A stretch of DNA of 32,430 bases from Trueperaceae bacterium (GTDB taxonomy: Bacteria; Deinococcota; Deinococci; Deinococcales; Trueperaceae): positions 1 through 32,430 of the forward strand of contig JACCWH010000036.1 in the NCBI GenBank assembly GCA_013697735.1, in the 5' to 3' direction. Below the pieces are notes generated by a model. It made no database searches and was not told the DNA's origin. It was given only the letters and a program-made list of their open reading frames with translations. Shown here piece after piece: positions 7,596 through 16,613 of the stretch (within the stretch, counting starts at the first letter, position 1; each line of letters starts with the position of its first letter). The position numbers and the translations under genes are program-made.

Positions 7596-8462
7596 TCAAC
7601 GGAGTAGGACGTCGGCGGCGACTGCCGCGAGCATCACCGCGCCCACCCACAGGTTCGCGTCGAAGGCCCGGAGCGCGTCGTCCGCACCGCGGCGGGCGAC
7701 GAGCGCGTGCGCGTATGCGAACACGCCGGCCACCACGATGAGCCCAAGCCAGGCGATCGGCCCGAAGCCGGCGAGGATCGCGGCGAGCGCGAAGCACACC
7801 CATGAGGCGACGTGCGCGCCGATGGCGATCACACGGGCGCCCTGGGTTCCGAAGCGCACCGGCACGCTGTGCAGACCGACGCGCCGATCGAAGTCCTCGT
7901 CGAGCAGGGCGTAGATCACGTCGAAGCCCGCGATCCAGAGCGCCACGGCGGCCCAGAGCGCCCACGTGGCGGGGGCGAACGCGCCGGTCACGGCGATCCA
8001 ACCCCCTGCCGCCGCCGCGCCGACGGTGAGACCGAGCCACGCGTGGCACGTCCAGGTGAAGCGCTTGGCGTATGGGTAGAGCGTGAGGAAGGCCACCGCC
8101 ACCGGGAGCAGGGCGACGGTCAGCGGGTTCAGCGCCCAGCCGGCGAGCGCGAGGGCGAGGAAGCCGGCCGCCGCAAGCACCAGGGCTTCCCTCGCCTTGA
8201 CGGCGCCGGTCGGTATCTCGCGCCCCGCCGTTCGTGGGTTGCGAGCGTCGATACGCGCGTCGATCACGCGGTTGAGCGCCATCGAGGCGCTCCGAGCGCC
8301 CACCATCGCGAGGGTGATCCAGAGGAAGGTACTCCAGCCCGGGAGTGCACCGGCGGCGAGCAGCATGCCGACGTAGGCGAACGGGAGGGCGAAGAGGGTG
8401 TGTTGGAACCGCACCAAGCGGAGATAGCCGGCGAGCCTGCCGCCGGCGGGGGTCACGGCCAT
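7596..8462 (-). CDS. UbiA-family aromatic prenyltransferase
   Basis: A 288-residue membrane protein with about eight hydrophobic helices. Both Asp-rich prenyl-diphosphate sites of the UbiA family are present: NRVIDARIDARNPRT (N64, D68, D72) and DVIYALLDEDFD (D181, D188, D192). It should attach a polyprenyl chain to an aromatic acid in quinone synthesis. 4-Hydroxybenzoate polyprenyltransferase (UbiA) and the futalosine-pathway enzyme MqnP are closely related and cannot be told apart here. In a menaquinone-only lineage MqnP would be the likelier role, but no other quinone genes lie nearby. The start is the ATG at 8462, seven bases after a TAGCCT box. Confidence 0.9.
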   Translation of the reverse strand: MAVTPAGGRLAGYLRLVRFQHTLFALPFAYVGMLLAAGALPGWSTFLWITLAMVGARSASMALNRVIDARIDARNPRTAGREIPTGAVKAREALVLAAAGFLALALAGWALNPLTVALLPVAVAFLTLYPYAKRFTWTCHAWLGLTVGAAAAGGWIAVTGAFAPATWALWAAVALWIAGFDVIYALLDEDFDRRVGLHSVPVRFGTQGARVIAIGAHVASWVCFALAAILAGFGPIAWLGLIVVAGVFAYAHALVARRGADDALRAFDANLWVGAVMLAAVAADVLLR

Positions 8463-8469
8463 GGCGCCG

Positions 8470-8475
8470 AGGCTA
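8470..8475 (-). promoter_or_regulatory. -10 box of the UbiA-family gene, leaderless type
   Basis: TAGCCT on the minus strand, seven bases before the ATG at 8462. No Shine-Dalgarno sequence is seen. Confidence 0.55.
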
Positions 8476-8524
8476 CCACCGACGCACCGCAGCGGCGATC
8501 GGCGATCGCGGCACGCGCTTCACC

Positions 8525-9934
8525 TCAGTGCTGCCGAGCCGCTTCCTTGACCGCGTGCGTCGAGAAGCCGAATTGCGGAGCGTGCGCCGCCACGTGCGCG
8601 TGCAGGATCGTGTCGACGAGCTCGCGCAGGTCGCGGCCGCCGATGGCGACCTCCATACGGAGCGCGGAGCGAACCTCGTCGAGCGTGCGCTCGTCGAGGA
8701 ACGACTCGGTGCCGTACTTGAGCATGGAGGGCGAGAGGAGCAGTACGTCCGCCTCGCCAGGCTCGATCTGCGTCAGGAGGTCTCGCCCGGCGAGGAGTCC
8801 GGCGACCGTGGTGACGCTCCCGAAGGACCGGTTGACGAGCTCGCGAACCTCGAGGTCGAGTCCCTCGACGGCCGCGAGCGGCGCCAACGCCTCGCGCAGT
8901 ACGGGGGCGAAGAGCGCGCCGGTCGCGCAGATCACCCTCTTGGGCGCAGCCAGGCGAGTGGGGAGCGGCCTCTCTCCCATCCCGGAGCCCAGGAAGTCAC
9001 GGACCATGCCGACACCGTTCTCGAGCATCACGAACCCCTCGTACGACGCCGCGTCGGGGAGCGCACGCCCGGCCACGAGATAGAACTCGTCGGAGAGGAA
9101 CACGAAACGCGTGCCCCGCTCGCTGAGCCGCTCCGCAGCGAATGCCTCCACACGATCGACCATCTCGGCGGCCTCGTCGGCCGTGTACGGCGACAGGTCG
9201 GGGAGGTTGATCCGGTGATCGGTGAGCCCGACGGGCACCACCGCGACCGCTTGGACGTTCGGGCGTGAGGCGAGGTACGAGAGTGTGGCGTCGAGCGCGT
9301 CACCGTCATTGCGTCCCGGGAGCGCGACCACCTGGGTGTAGATGTCGATCGATTCGAGCCGCTCGATCATGTCGCGGATCTGGGTGACGGCGGGATCCTT
9401 GACCTTCGAGCGCCACCACTTCATCATGTCGCGGCGTAGATCTTCGTCGGCCGTGTGCACCGAGACGTAGAGCGGCGAGAGGTGCTCGTCGATGATGCGG
9501 CGGACGTCGCCCTCGGTGAGGTTCGTCAGCGTGACGAACGAGCCGTAGAGGAAGCTGGTCCTGAAGTCGTCGTCCATCACGTAGAGGCTCTTACGGAACC
9601 CCTGGGGCATCTGGTGGATGTAGCAGAAGTCGCACTTGTTCGCGCAGAGACGCAAGCCATCGAAGATGACGTCGTCGAACTCGAGACCGGGGTCCTCCCA
9701 CGAGACGCTGAAGCTCGTGATGTCGTCGCCGTCGGGCCCGGCTGCCTCCAGTACGGCGTCGCCGACGGCGAGCTCACGGCGATAGGCGAGGACGTCGGGG
9801 ATCCACGCGCCGTTCACGCGCACGAGCGACCAGCCCGCACCGACGCCCGCCTTCGCCGCAGCGGAGCCGGGCGTCACGTCGCGAATGGTGGCGACGTACG
9901 GAGCGTCGAGGGGATGTCGGCGGGCGTTGGGCAT
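8525..9934 (-). CDS. DUF512-family radical SAM protein with PDZ-like N-terminus
   Basis: A 469-residue protein of a conserved family without an established reaction. Residues about 12-60 resemble a PDZ domain (ATIRDVTPGSAAAKAG). A radical-SAM-type cluster motif follows, with C97, C101 and C104 in CANKCDFCYIHQMP. The C-terminal half holds the DUF512 region, including FVFLSDEFYLVAGR. Three cysteines in a CxxxCxxC pattern should bind a [4Fe-4S] cluster for S-adenosylmethionine cleavage. In some Firmicutes this gene adjoins der; here der is far away at 21209. The ATG at 9934 follows a TAGGCT box by eight bases, with no Shine-Dalgarno sequence. Confidence 0.9.
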   Translation of the reverse strand: MPNARRHPLDAPYVATIRDVTPGSAAAKAGVGAGWSLVRVNGAWIPDVLAYRRELAVGDAVLEAAGPDGDDITSFSVSWEDPGLEFDDVIFDGLRLCANKCDFCYIHQMPQGFRKSLYVMDDDFRTSFLYGSFVTLTNLTEGDVRRIIDEHLSPLYVSVHTADEDLRRDMMKWWRSKVKDPAVTQIRDMIERLESIDIYTQVVALPGRNDGDALDATLSYLASRPNVQAVAVVPVGLTDHRINLPDLSPYTADEAAEMVDRVEAFAAERLSERGTRFVFLSDEFYLVAGRALPDAASYEGFVMLENGVGMVRDFLGSGMGERPLPTRLAAPKRVICATGALFAPVLREALAPLAAVEGLDLEVRELVNRSFGSVTTVAGLLAGRDLLTQIEPGEADVLLLSPSMLKYGTESFLDERTLDEVRSALRMEVAIGGRDLRELVDTILHAHVAAHAPQFGFSTHAVKEAARQH

Positions 9935-9942
9935 GACGGACC

Positions 9943-9948
9943 AGCCTA
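9943..9948 (-). promoter_or_regulatory. -10 box of the DUF512 gene, near-leaderless
   Basis: TAGGCT on the minus strand, eight bases before the ATG at 9934. The leader would be at most a few bases. Confidence 0.5.
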
Positions 9949-10018
9949 GCAGACGATGAGGCGCGCCATGGTCGGCCGCGGGCGCACTCGAGACCAGTGG
10001 GCCCGGCGTCGGACGGTA

Positions 10019-10489
10019 TCAGACCTGCTCGTCGGAACTCGCCGGGATGCGCGCCGCGGCGTTCGGGAGCACGAAGCCGTGGATGGGGGGCCGCGTCGCG
10101 AAGCGCACCACTTCACCCACGGCGAGTTCGGGGATGGGCGTGGTCACGCCGATCACGAGCGGCACGCCGACGTCGACGATGAGGAAGGGATCGTCGCGCA
10201 TGAGCACGACGCCCTCGGCGACGAGCGCGCTCACCCCGACCACCTCGAGCTTGGCCGGCGAGGACGACGGCTCGCCGACCCGTTCGACGGCGTCGCATTC
10301 GACGTGCAGGATCACGCGCGCGGGGCCGCTGCGAGAGAGGTACGGCCCGGTACGTTCGAACACGTGGAGCGCCGTTCCCGCCACGACGCACTCGAGCAGG
10401 GGGTTGCCCTCGACGTGGCCGCTCAAGCGGACGTCGGCGGCCGACGACCGGAATCGGGCGATGAAACCCTCGATGGAATCCTCTAGCAC
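10019..10489 (-). CDS. hypothetical protein
   Basis: An unrecognised protein of 156 residues if the GTG at 10489 is the start. The sequence is soluble looking and rich in beta-strand patterns (alternating Val/Ile/Leu), with no membrane helix, no cysteine pair and no known catalytic motif. The frame stays open further upstream to 10969, but that part lies antisense to the zinc-ribbon gene and is implausible. The frame contains no in-frame ATG near the start and no Shine-Dalgarno sequence precedes the GTG. A TATGAT box at 10511-10516 is placed for a GTG at 10503 in another frame, opening a six-codon mini-ORF whose stop overlaps this start. The gene is transcribed divergently from the zinc-ribbon gene. 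Confidence 0.65.
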   Translation of the reverse strand: MLEDSIEGFIARFRSSAADVRLSGHVEGNPLLECVVAGTALHVFERTGPYLSRSGPARVILHVECDAVERVGEPSSSPAKLEVVGVSALVAEGVVLMRDDPFLIVDVGVPLVIGVTTPIPELAVGEVVRFATRPPIHGFVLPNAAARIPASSDEQV

Positions 10490-10503
10490 GCTCGCACTCG
10501 CAC
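10483..10503 (-). other. candidate leaderless mini-ORF, 6 codons, upstream of the hypothetical gene
   Basis: GTG at 10503 lies seven bases after TATGAT and encodes VRVRAC, then TAG at 10485-10483. The stop lies just past the main GTG at 10489 (shared string GTGCTAG). The layout suits termination-reinitiation, but this is inferred from geometry only. Confidence 0.35.
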
Positions 10504-10510
10504 GAGGAGC

Positions 10511-10516
10511 ATCATA
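10511..10516 (-). promoter_or_regulatory. -10 box upstream of the hypothetical gene
   Basis: TATGAT on the minus strand, followed by GCTCCTC and GTG at 10503. This is nearly the same as the kinase promoter (TATGAT, GCTCCCG, ATG). Confidence 0.55.
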
Positions 10517-10570
10517 CGGGGCGCGCCGAGGAGAACGCTCCAGGTGTCGGGGTGGCGCGGGACGGGATGC

Positions 10571-10576
10571 TACACT
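10571..10576 (+). promoter_or_regulatory. -10 box of the zinc-ribbon gene
   Basis: TACACT, followed by seven bases and a GTG at 10584 that opens a 31-codon mini-ORF. The main ATG is 88 bases further on the transcript, at 10664. It is divergent from the TATGAT box about 55 bases away. Confidence 0.5.
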
Positions 10577-10583
10577 GCAGGAC

Positions 10584-10679
10584 GTGAAGCGAGTATATCT
10601 ACCGTCTCCCATGACGCTCCGTGTGGCCCCGGCCGCACGGAGCGTCTGCCTGGAGGAGGCCGCATGCTGCAGACGCTGA
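10584..10679 (+). other. candidate leaderless mini-ORF, 31 codons, overlapping the zinc-ribbon gene start
   Basis: GTG at 10584 to TGA at 10677-10679, in a different frame from the main gene and overlapping its first 16 bases. The predicted peptide starts VKRVYLPSPMTLR. An inverted repeat lies inside it. The evidence is -10 spacing and overlap only. Confidence 0.35.
10613..10646 (+). promoter_or_regulatory. strong hairpin in the leader of the zinc-ribbon gene
   Basis: Perfect 11-base arms (gacgctccgtg at 10613-10623 and cacggagcgtc at 10636-10646) enclose a short GC-rich inner stem. The hairpin ends five bases before the GGAGGAGG ribosome binding site at 10652-10659. No T-run follows, so it is not a classical terminator. 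It could limit or time initiation. Confidence 0.6.
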
Positions 10680-11371
10680 GCGCCGTCCAGGCACTCGATC
10701 TCGAACTCGACGCCGTCGACGCCGAGCTGGCGCAAACGCCGCCGGCCCTCATCGAGGCACGCCTTCGCGAACGCGACCTCACCGCAGAGCTGAAGCGACG
10801 CAAGGCGGAGGCGGATGCGCTGCGCAAGCGCGTCGACTCGGCCGAACTCGAGCTGAAATCGCTCCAGGACCGCCGCAAGGAGGCTACGGAGGGGGCGCTG
10901 CGCGCTTCGACCGGGAAGGAAGCCTCCCAGTTCCAGAATCAGGAGCTCCAATTCGCGACCCGGGCTCAAGAGCTCGAAGAGGACACCCTCCCGCTCATGG
11001 AGGAACTCGAGCTCCGCGAACTCGACATCACCGCCTTGCGCGAGCAGCTCGACGAACTCGCGCCCGAGCTCGAGACGCTCGGCGCCGCTGAGCGCGACCG
11101 CGTCGATGGGATCGAATTGCGCGTCGTGGAGCTGCGTGGGCGCCGCGTCGACCTGGCTGCGAGCATCGCAGCGCCGCTGCTCAAGCAGTACGAGCAGGTG
11201 CGGCGCGCGCGGCGCGGTCTCGGATTGGTGCCTGTCGTCGCGGGCCAGAGCTGTGGTGGCTGCAACGTTCGCCTACCGATCATCGTGATGCAGAACGTCA
11301 AGAGGGGCAAGAGCGTCACCCGCTGCCCGTCGTGTGGGCGGATCCTGTGGACGCCGGGCGACGAGTCCTGA
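10664..11371 (+). CDS. coiled-coil protein with C4 zinc ribbon (CT398/DUF164-like)
   Basis: A 235-residue protein. Residues about 5-175 are a long charged coiled coil rich in Leu, Glu, Arg and Ala. The C-terminal domain holds a four-cysteine zinc ribbon: CGGC and, about 25 residues later, CPSC. This architecture matches the CT398-like/C4-type zinc ribbon family, in which some members are proposed to bind nucleic acid; the function is not established. The ATG at 10664 has a strong GGAGGAGG with five bases spacing, a notable contrast to the many leaderless genes here. The leader contains a strong hairpin and a possible 31-codon leaderless ORF. Confidence 0.9.
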   Translation: MLQTLSAVQALDLELDAVDAELAQTPPALIEARLRERDLTAELKRRKAEADALRKRVDSAELELKSLQDRRKEATEGALRASTGKEASQFQNQELQFATRAQELEEDTLPLMEELELRELDITALREQLDELAPELETLGAAERDRVDGIELRVVELRGRRVDLAASIAAPLLKQYEQVRRARRGLGLVPVVAGQSCGGCNVRLPIIVMQNVKRGKSVTRCPSCGRILWTPGDES

Positions 11372-11372
11372 T

Positions 11373-11413
11373 GCCGCTGCCCAGACCCGCGGGCCCGGAG
11401 CGGAGCGAGCGGC
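11373..11413. terminator. possible hairpin between convergent genes
   Basis: GCCGCT (11373-11378) can pair with AGCGGC (11408-11413) around a GC-rich inner part with the palindrome cccgcggg. It lies between the stops of the zinc-ribbon and M23 genes. There is no T-run, so the support is weak. Confidence 0.25.
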
Positions 11414-11414
11414 C

Positions 11415-12413
11415 TTAGCGCAGTTCGGCGAGGGGGTCGATCGCCGTGCCTCCGACGTGGAGCTCGAAGTGGAGATGTGGTCCGGTCGAAAGGCCGGTCG
11501 AGCCGATGAGCGCGATGCGTTCACCTTGCTGCACGGATTGCCCGACCGACACCAGTATCCGGCTGGCGTGGGCGTACCACGACTCCGCGCCACCAGCATG
11601 CCGGACGCGCACCAGATAGCCGTACCCGCGAGTCGACCAGCCGGCGAACGTGACGGTGCCCGCGCGCGCGGCGATGATGGGCGTGCCGGTCGGCGCGGCG
11701 ACGTCGATGCCGCGGTGGAAGTTGGAGGTGCCCATGCCGAGGTTGCGTCGCCCGAAGTAGCTCGTGAGCCGCCCGTGCACGGGCCAGACGTAGCGGTTCT
11801 CCTCTTCGCGGACGCGGGCGAGGCGCTCGAGCGACGAGCTGGGTTCGATCCCGGGGAGGAAGAGGAGCATTCCGGCGCGGAGATCGAACGGGCTCCGGAT
11901 CCCGTTCGCCCGCGCGACGGTGGCGGCGTCGGCGCCGTGATGAGCGAGGAGCGCGGCGAGCTCGGAGGGATCGTAGAGCGTCACCACGAGCCCTTCACTG
12001 GGTGGGATCAGGAGCTCGACACCGGTCGGCAGACGATCGAGCGACGACAGATCGGGGTTCGCCCCCACGAGCGCTGCCATCGTGATGCCGTACCTGGCGA
12101 CCACGGCGCTGAGGTGCTCGCCGGACGACAGGACGTGGCGACGAAAGCCCGGGGGCGGATCGGGAGCTGCCTCGACGATGCCGCCCATCGCCTCGCCGAA
12201 GGGGACGCGGAGCACGTCACCGGGACGGATGAGATTCGACGACCCCATGTCGTTGGCGTGGCGGACCGCGTCGACGTCGACACGGTAGCGCCCGGCGATC
12301 TCTCCGAGGCTCTCGCCGTTCCGAACGGTGATGAGGGCGTACCCACCTGCGAGGGTGGGGGAGGCGAGCGTGCTCGCGAGCACGCTGGCAATCAGGAATC
12401 GGAGGAACCTCAC
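11415..12413 (-). CDS. secreted LysM and M23 family metallopeptidase
   Basis: A 332-residue envelope protein. A signal peptide spans about residues 1-23 (MRFLRFLIASVLASTLASPTLA). Two LysM peptidoglycan-binding domains (about 26-71 and 92-137) and a degenerate third (about 142-188) follow. The M23 endopeptidase domain (about 207-332) has the zinc ligands H233 and D237 (HRGID) and H315, with H282 and H313 also catalytic. These residues indicate an active peptidoglycan hydrolase of the lysostaphin/NlpD fold, unlike the degenerate EnvC/NlpD activators. The start is a GTG at 12413 with GGAG a few bases upstream. A ten-codon mini-ORF behind a TACGGT box ends in TGA overlapping this GTG. Confidence 0.92.
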   Translation of the reverse strand: MRFLRFLIASVLASTLASPTLAGGYALITVRNGESLGEIAGRYRVDVDAVRHANDMGSSNLIRPGDVLRVPFGEAMGGIVEAAPDPPPGFRRHVLSSGEHLSAVVARYGITMAALVGANPDLSSLDRLPTGVELLIPPSEGLVVTLYDPSELAALLAHHGADAATVARANGIRSPFDLRAGMLLFLPGIEPSSSLERLARVREEENRYVWPVHGRLTSYFGRRNLGMGTSNFHRGIDVAAPTGTPIIAARAGTVTFAGWSTRGYGYLVRVRHAGGAESWYAHASRILVSVGQSVQQGERIALIGSTGLSTGPHLHFELHVGGTAIDPLAELR

Positions 12414-12442
12414 GGTCTCCGGAAGCTCTCGTCGATCCTCAC
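12410..12442 (-). other. candidate leaderless mini-ORF, 10 codons, ending at the M23 gene start
   Basis: GTG at 12442 lies six bases after TACGGT and encodes VRIDESFRRP. Its TGA (12412-12410) overlaps the main GTG as GTGA. This is inferred from spacing and overlap. Confidence 0.35.
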
Positions 12443-12448
12443 TCGACG

Positions 12449-12454
12449 ACCGTA
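12449..12454 (-). promoter_or_regulatory. -10 box upstream of the M23 peptidase gene
   Basis: TACGGT on the minus strand (TANNNT pattern), six bases before the GTG of the mini-ORF at 12442. Confidence 0.4.
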
Positions 12455-12504
12455 CCGACGCCGAGTGAGAGTCTCATGAGTCGAATGATCCGCGTGCTGG
12501 AGCC

Positions 12505-12923
12505 TCAGGAGGCCTCGTGCGACCGCCGACGCTCGGGCACCGTCTCACGGAGGTAGGCGACCACGTCGTGCGTGGAGGTGCCGGGGGTGAAGACTCGCGC
12601 CACGCCGAGCTCCTCGAGCGCCGGCAGGTCCTGGTCGGGGACGATGCCGCCGCCGAACAGGAGCACGTCGTCGGCGCCGCGCGCGTCGAGGAGCGCCGCC
12701 ACCTCGCGGAAGTAATGCATGTGGGCGCCCGACAGGACCGACAAGCCGACGGCGTCGACATCCTCCTGTACGGCAGCGTTCACGATCATCTCCGCGGTCT
12801 GGCGCAACCCGGTATAGACGACCTCCATACCCGCGTCGCGCAGGGCACGAGCGATGACCTTCGCACCGCGATCGTGCCCGTCGAGACCGGGCTTCGCGAT
12901 CAGAACCCGAATGGGACGATCGC

Positions 12924-12927
<4 letters not shown>
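12505..12927 (-). CDS. B12-binding small subunit of acyl-CoA mutase
   Basis: A 140-residue cobalamin-binding (Rossmann-like) protein. The base-off/His-on motif DGHDRG gives His18 as the cobalt ligand; SVLSGAH and the GGG of [10 protein letters not shown] complete the B12 site. It forms the small subunit of a coenzyme-B12 mutase with the large subunit encoded just upstream. The ATG at 12927 overlaps the large-subunit stop as ATGA, so the two are translationally coupled. If the large subunit is an isobutyryl-CoA mutase, this is its IcmB partner; the small subunit alone does not tell the substrate. Confidence 0.93.
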
Positions 12928-14669
<1,742 letters not shown>

Positions 14670-14675
14670 GCGGCC

Positions 14676-14681
14676 ATGCTA
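14676..14681 (-). promoter_or_regulatory. -10 box of the mutase operon, leaderless type
   Basis: TAGCAT on the minus strand, six bases before the ATG at 14669. Confidence 0.6.
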
Positions 14682-14718
14682 GCACCAGGCTTCGCGCCGT
14701 CCCGTCGGCGTGCCACGC

Positions 14719-15834
14719 TCAGCCGCGAGGAGCGCCGCCGCGCACATCGCCGAGCGTCCCGTCGTGCACCGCGCCGACGCCGAGCGTACGCACCACCGCC
14801 CCCACCTCGAGATCGAGCCGCATCACGGCGAGCGCCTGCCACCCCCGCGACGGCGTCCACGCCGCGCTACCGACACGGCCGACGACTTTGCCGCTCGCGT
14901 CGACGACGGCCCGCTCGTCCGGCGCCGCGGGTGATCCGTCGAGCGCCAGCCGAGCCGGCCCGCGCCGGAGCGAGCCCCGCGCCTCGATGCGCGCCATGAT
15001 CTCCTGGCCGAGGTAGCAGCCCTTGCGGTAGGAGAGCCTCGACTCGAGCCCCGCCTCCTGCGGGAGCGCTTCCACCCCCTCCGCCGCGCTCGTGGTGATC
15101 CCGGCCACCACACGGGCGGACGCGAGCGCGACTTCACCCACCATGCGCACACCGACGGCTTCGAGCGCGCGCACGAGAGGGCCGAGGTCGCGAGCGGACA
15201 CGTGGAGATCGAGCGACGGCACGCCGCCGCGAGCACGCGCATGGAGCAGCGCCGACGCCCCGGCGAACGCGACGTCGACCACGGCGCCGCTCGCGGCGTG
15301 TGTGAGAGCGTGCCCCGCGCGGCCACCGGGCGCGCCGAGTGCCTCGTCGACGCGCTGCGCGACATCGGTCCCGCTCACGACGAGCGACGCGAGCGCATCG
15401 GTGAGGTCGTCGATCACCACCTGGTCGAACACGAGGTGCGTTTCGAGGGCGTCGCGGACGTGCGCGACTCGAGCGTCGTCCACCGAGACGAAGAGTTCGT
15501 CCTCGCGCCGCACGATCGTGACGTCGGCCTGCGGTCGGCCGCGATGATCGAGCAGCATGGCGTCGCGTGCGCATCCGACCGCGAGGCTCCGCACGTCGTG
15601 GCTCACCTGAGCATTGAGGAAGTCGATCCGGTCGGGCCCGCGCAGACGGAGCGCCCCGTGGCGCATGAGCGGCACCATCACGAGCGCGCCGTGGGCGAGC
15701 GCCTCGCTCTCCCCCTCCGGGTCGCCGAGGTGGGCGAGCGCGCCGTCGGCCACCCCGACGAGGTCGGTTGCAACGACGGCGCCCTCGGGCAGCACCCTTC
15801 GCCACGCCTCGTGGCTGGAGATCGGTTCCGGCAT
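14719..15834 (-). CDS. ygfZ: YgfZ/GcvT-like folate-binding protein
   Basis: A 371-residue protein of the YgfZ (CAF17/IBA57) family, which uses tetrahydrofolate and helps repair or mature certain iron-sulfur enzymes. The family signature KGCYLGQE (K271-E278, with Cys273) is intact. The N-terminal part has the GcvT-like fold (RIDFLNAQVSHDV, DHRGRPQADV). It is longer than the E. coli protein and closer to other bacterial YgfZ-like proteins. The ATG at 15834 lies five bases after a TAGCAT box; the TAG of that box is the stop codon of the upstream phosphoesterase gene. It may therefore have its own promoter besides read-through from prfB. Confidence 0.9.
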   Translation of the reverse strand: MPEPISSHEAWRRVLPEGAVVATDLVGVADGALAHLGDPEGESEALAHGALVMVPLMRHGALRLRGPDRIDFLNAQVSHDVRSLAVGCARDAMLLDHRGRPQADVTIVRREDELFVSVDDARVAHVRDALETHLVFDQVVIDDLTDALASLVVSGTDVAQRVDEALGAPGGRAGHALTHAASGAVVDVAFAGASALLHARARGGVPSLDLHVSARDLGPLVRALEAVGVRMVGEVALASARVVAGITTSAAEGVEALPQEAGLESRLSYRKGCYLGQEIMARIEARGSLRRGPARLALDGSPAAPDERAVVDASGKVVGRVGSAAWTPSRGWQALAVMRLDLEVGAVVRTLGVGAVHDGTLGDVRGGAPRG

Positions 15835-15839
15835 GCACG

Positions 15840-15845
15840 ATGCTA
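15840..15845 (-). promoter_or_regulatory. -10 box of ygfZ, sharing its TAG with the upstream stop codon
   Basis: TAGCAT on the minus strand, five bases before the ygfZ ATG at 15834. Its first three bases (15845-15843) are the stop codon of the phosphoesterase gene. Confidence 0.55.
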
Positions 15846-16613
15846 CGGCACGGGTGCCGAGGCTTCGTGTCGCGCGGCTCGCGCTGCGCGAGCGACGTCG
15901 ATGAGCGCGAACTCGTAGGCGTTGATCACGCGCACGCCCTCCTCGCTCACGTACTCGCGCGGCTCGTTGGACCCGACGAGGTGGACGTGTCCGTGCACGT
16001 GCAGACGTGGACGCCAGCGTCGATGGAAGTGGTTGAAGGCGGCGACGCCGCGGTGCGGGTAGTCGCTCCCTTCGTGCGGACCTTTCGGCGGCGCATGCGT
16101 GAGCAACACGTCGACGGCGCGGCCGTACCGCAACCTGTTGAGCAGGAGGAGCGGCGTCATCGCCGCGACCATCGCACGGTAGGCCGACTCGCTGTACTGG
16201 TGGGGCCCGGGTCGGTAGCGGGCGCTCCCTTCGAAGCCGGCGATGAGCAGGCCGCCCGTCTCCACCACCCGCCGGTGCACGTTGATGCAGCCCCCTGGGA
16301 GCCGTATCTCGTCGGGGTCGTCGGCGCTGCGGAGGTAGGCGTGACCGTGATTGCCGACCACGTACACGGGCGGCACGCGCAGCTTCGTCGCCATGAACTC
16401 GAGCAGGTACCCCGGCAGGTCGCCCGCGCTCAGGACGACGTCGAATGCCGGCAGGTTGTGGGGGAAGCTCTCGGTATAGACGAAGGAGGAGACGGCATCG
16501 GCGACGGCGAGGATCCGGAGCCCGTCCCCCTCGGCACCCGGTCGAGCCGCCGACTCCTCACTCAGGTCGCGTCCGCCTCGCCCACCGGAGCGCCGGCCCC
16601 GCCGGCGCGCCAC
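15843..16613 (-). CDS. metallophosphoesterase family protein
   Basis: A calcineurin-like phosphoesterase with the motifs SAGDLPG, GNHGHAYL, LLTHAPP and HVHGHVH, which supply most metal ligands. The first motif, normally DxH, reads DAV (in LAVADAV), so one ligand is missing, as in some subfamilies. The substrate is unknown. The start is uncertain. The conserved core begins at RILAVAD, but the only ATG/GTG/TTG close upstream in frame is the GTG at 16613, which overlaps prfB by 52 bases and adds an Arg/Gly-rich stretch. A CTG at 16565 forms a CTGA overlap with the prfB stop and would give a more normal N-terminus. The gene lies between prfB and ygfZ in one apparent unit. Confidence 0.85.
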   Translation of the reverse strand: MARRRGRRSGGRGGRDLSEESAARPGAEGDGLRILAVADAVSSFVYTESFPHNLPAFDVVLSAGDLPGYLLEFMATKLRVPPVYVVGNHGHAYLRSADDPDEIRLPGGCINVHRRVVETGGLLIAGFEGSARYRPGPHQYSESAYRAMVAAMTPLLLLNRLRYGRAVDVLLTHAPPKGPHEGSDYPHRGVAAFNHFHRRWRPRLHVHGHVHLVGSNEPREYVSEEGVRVINAYEFALIDVARAARAARHEASAPVP

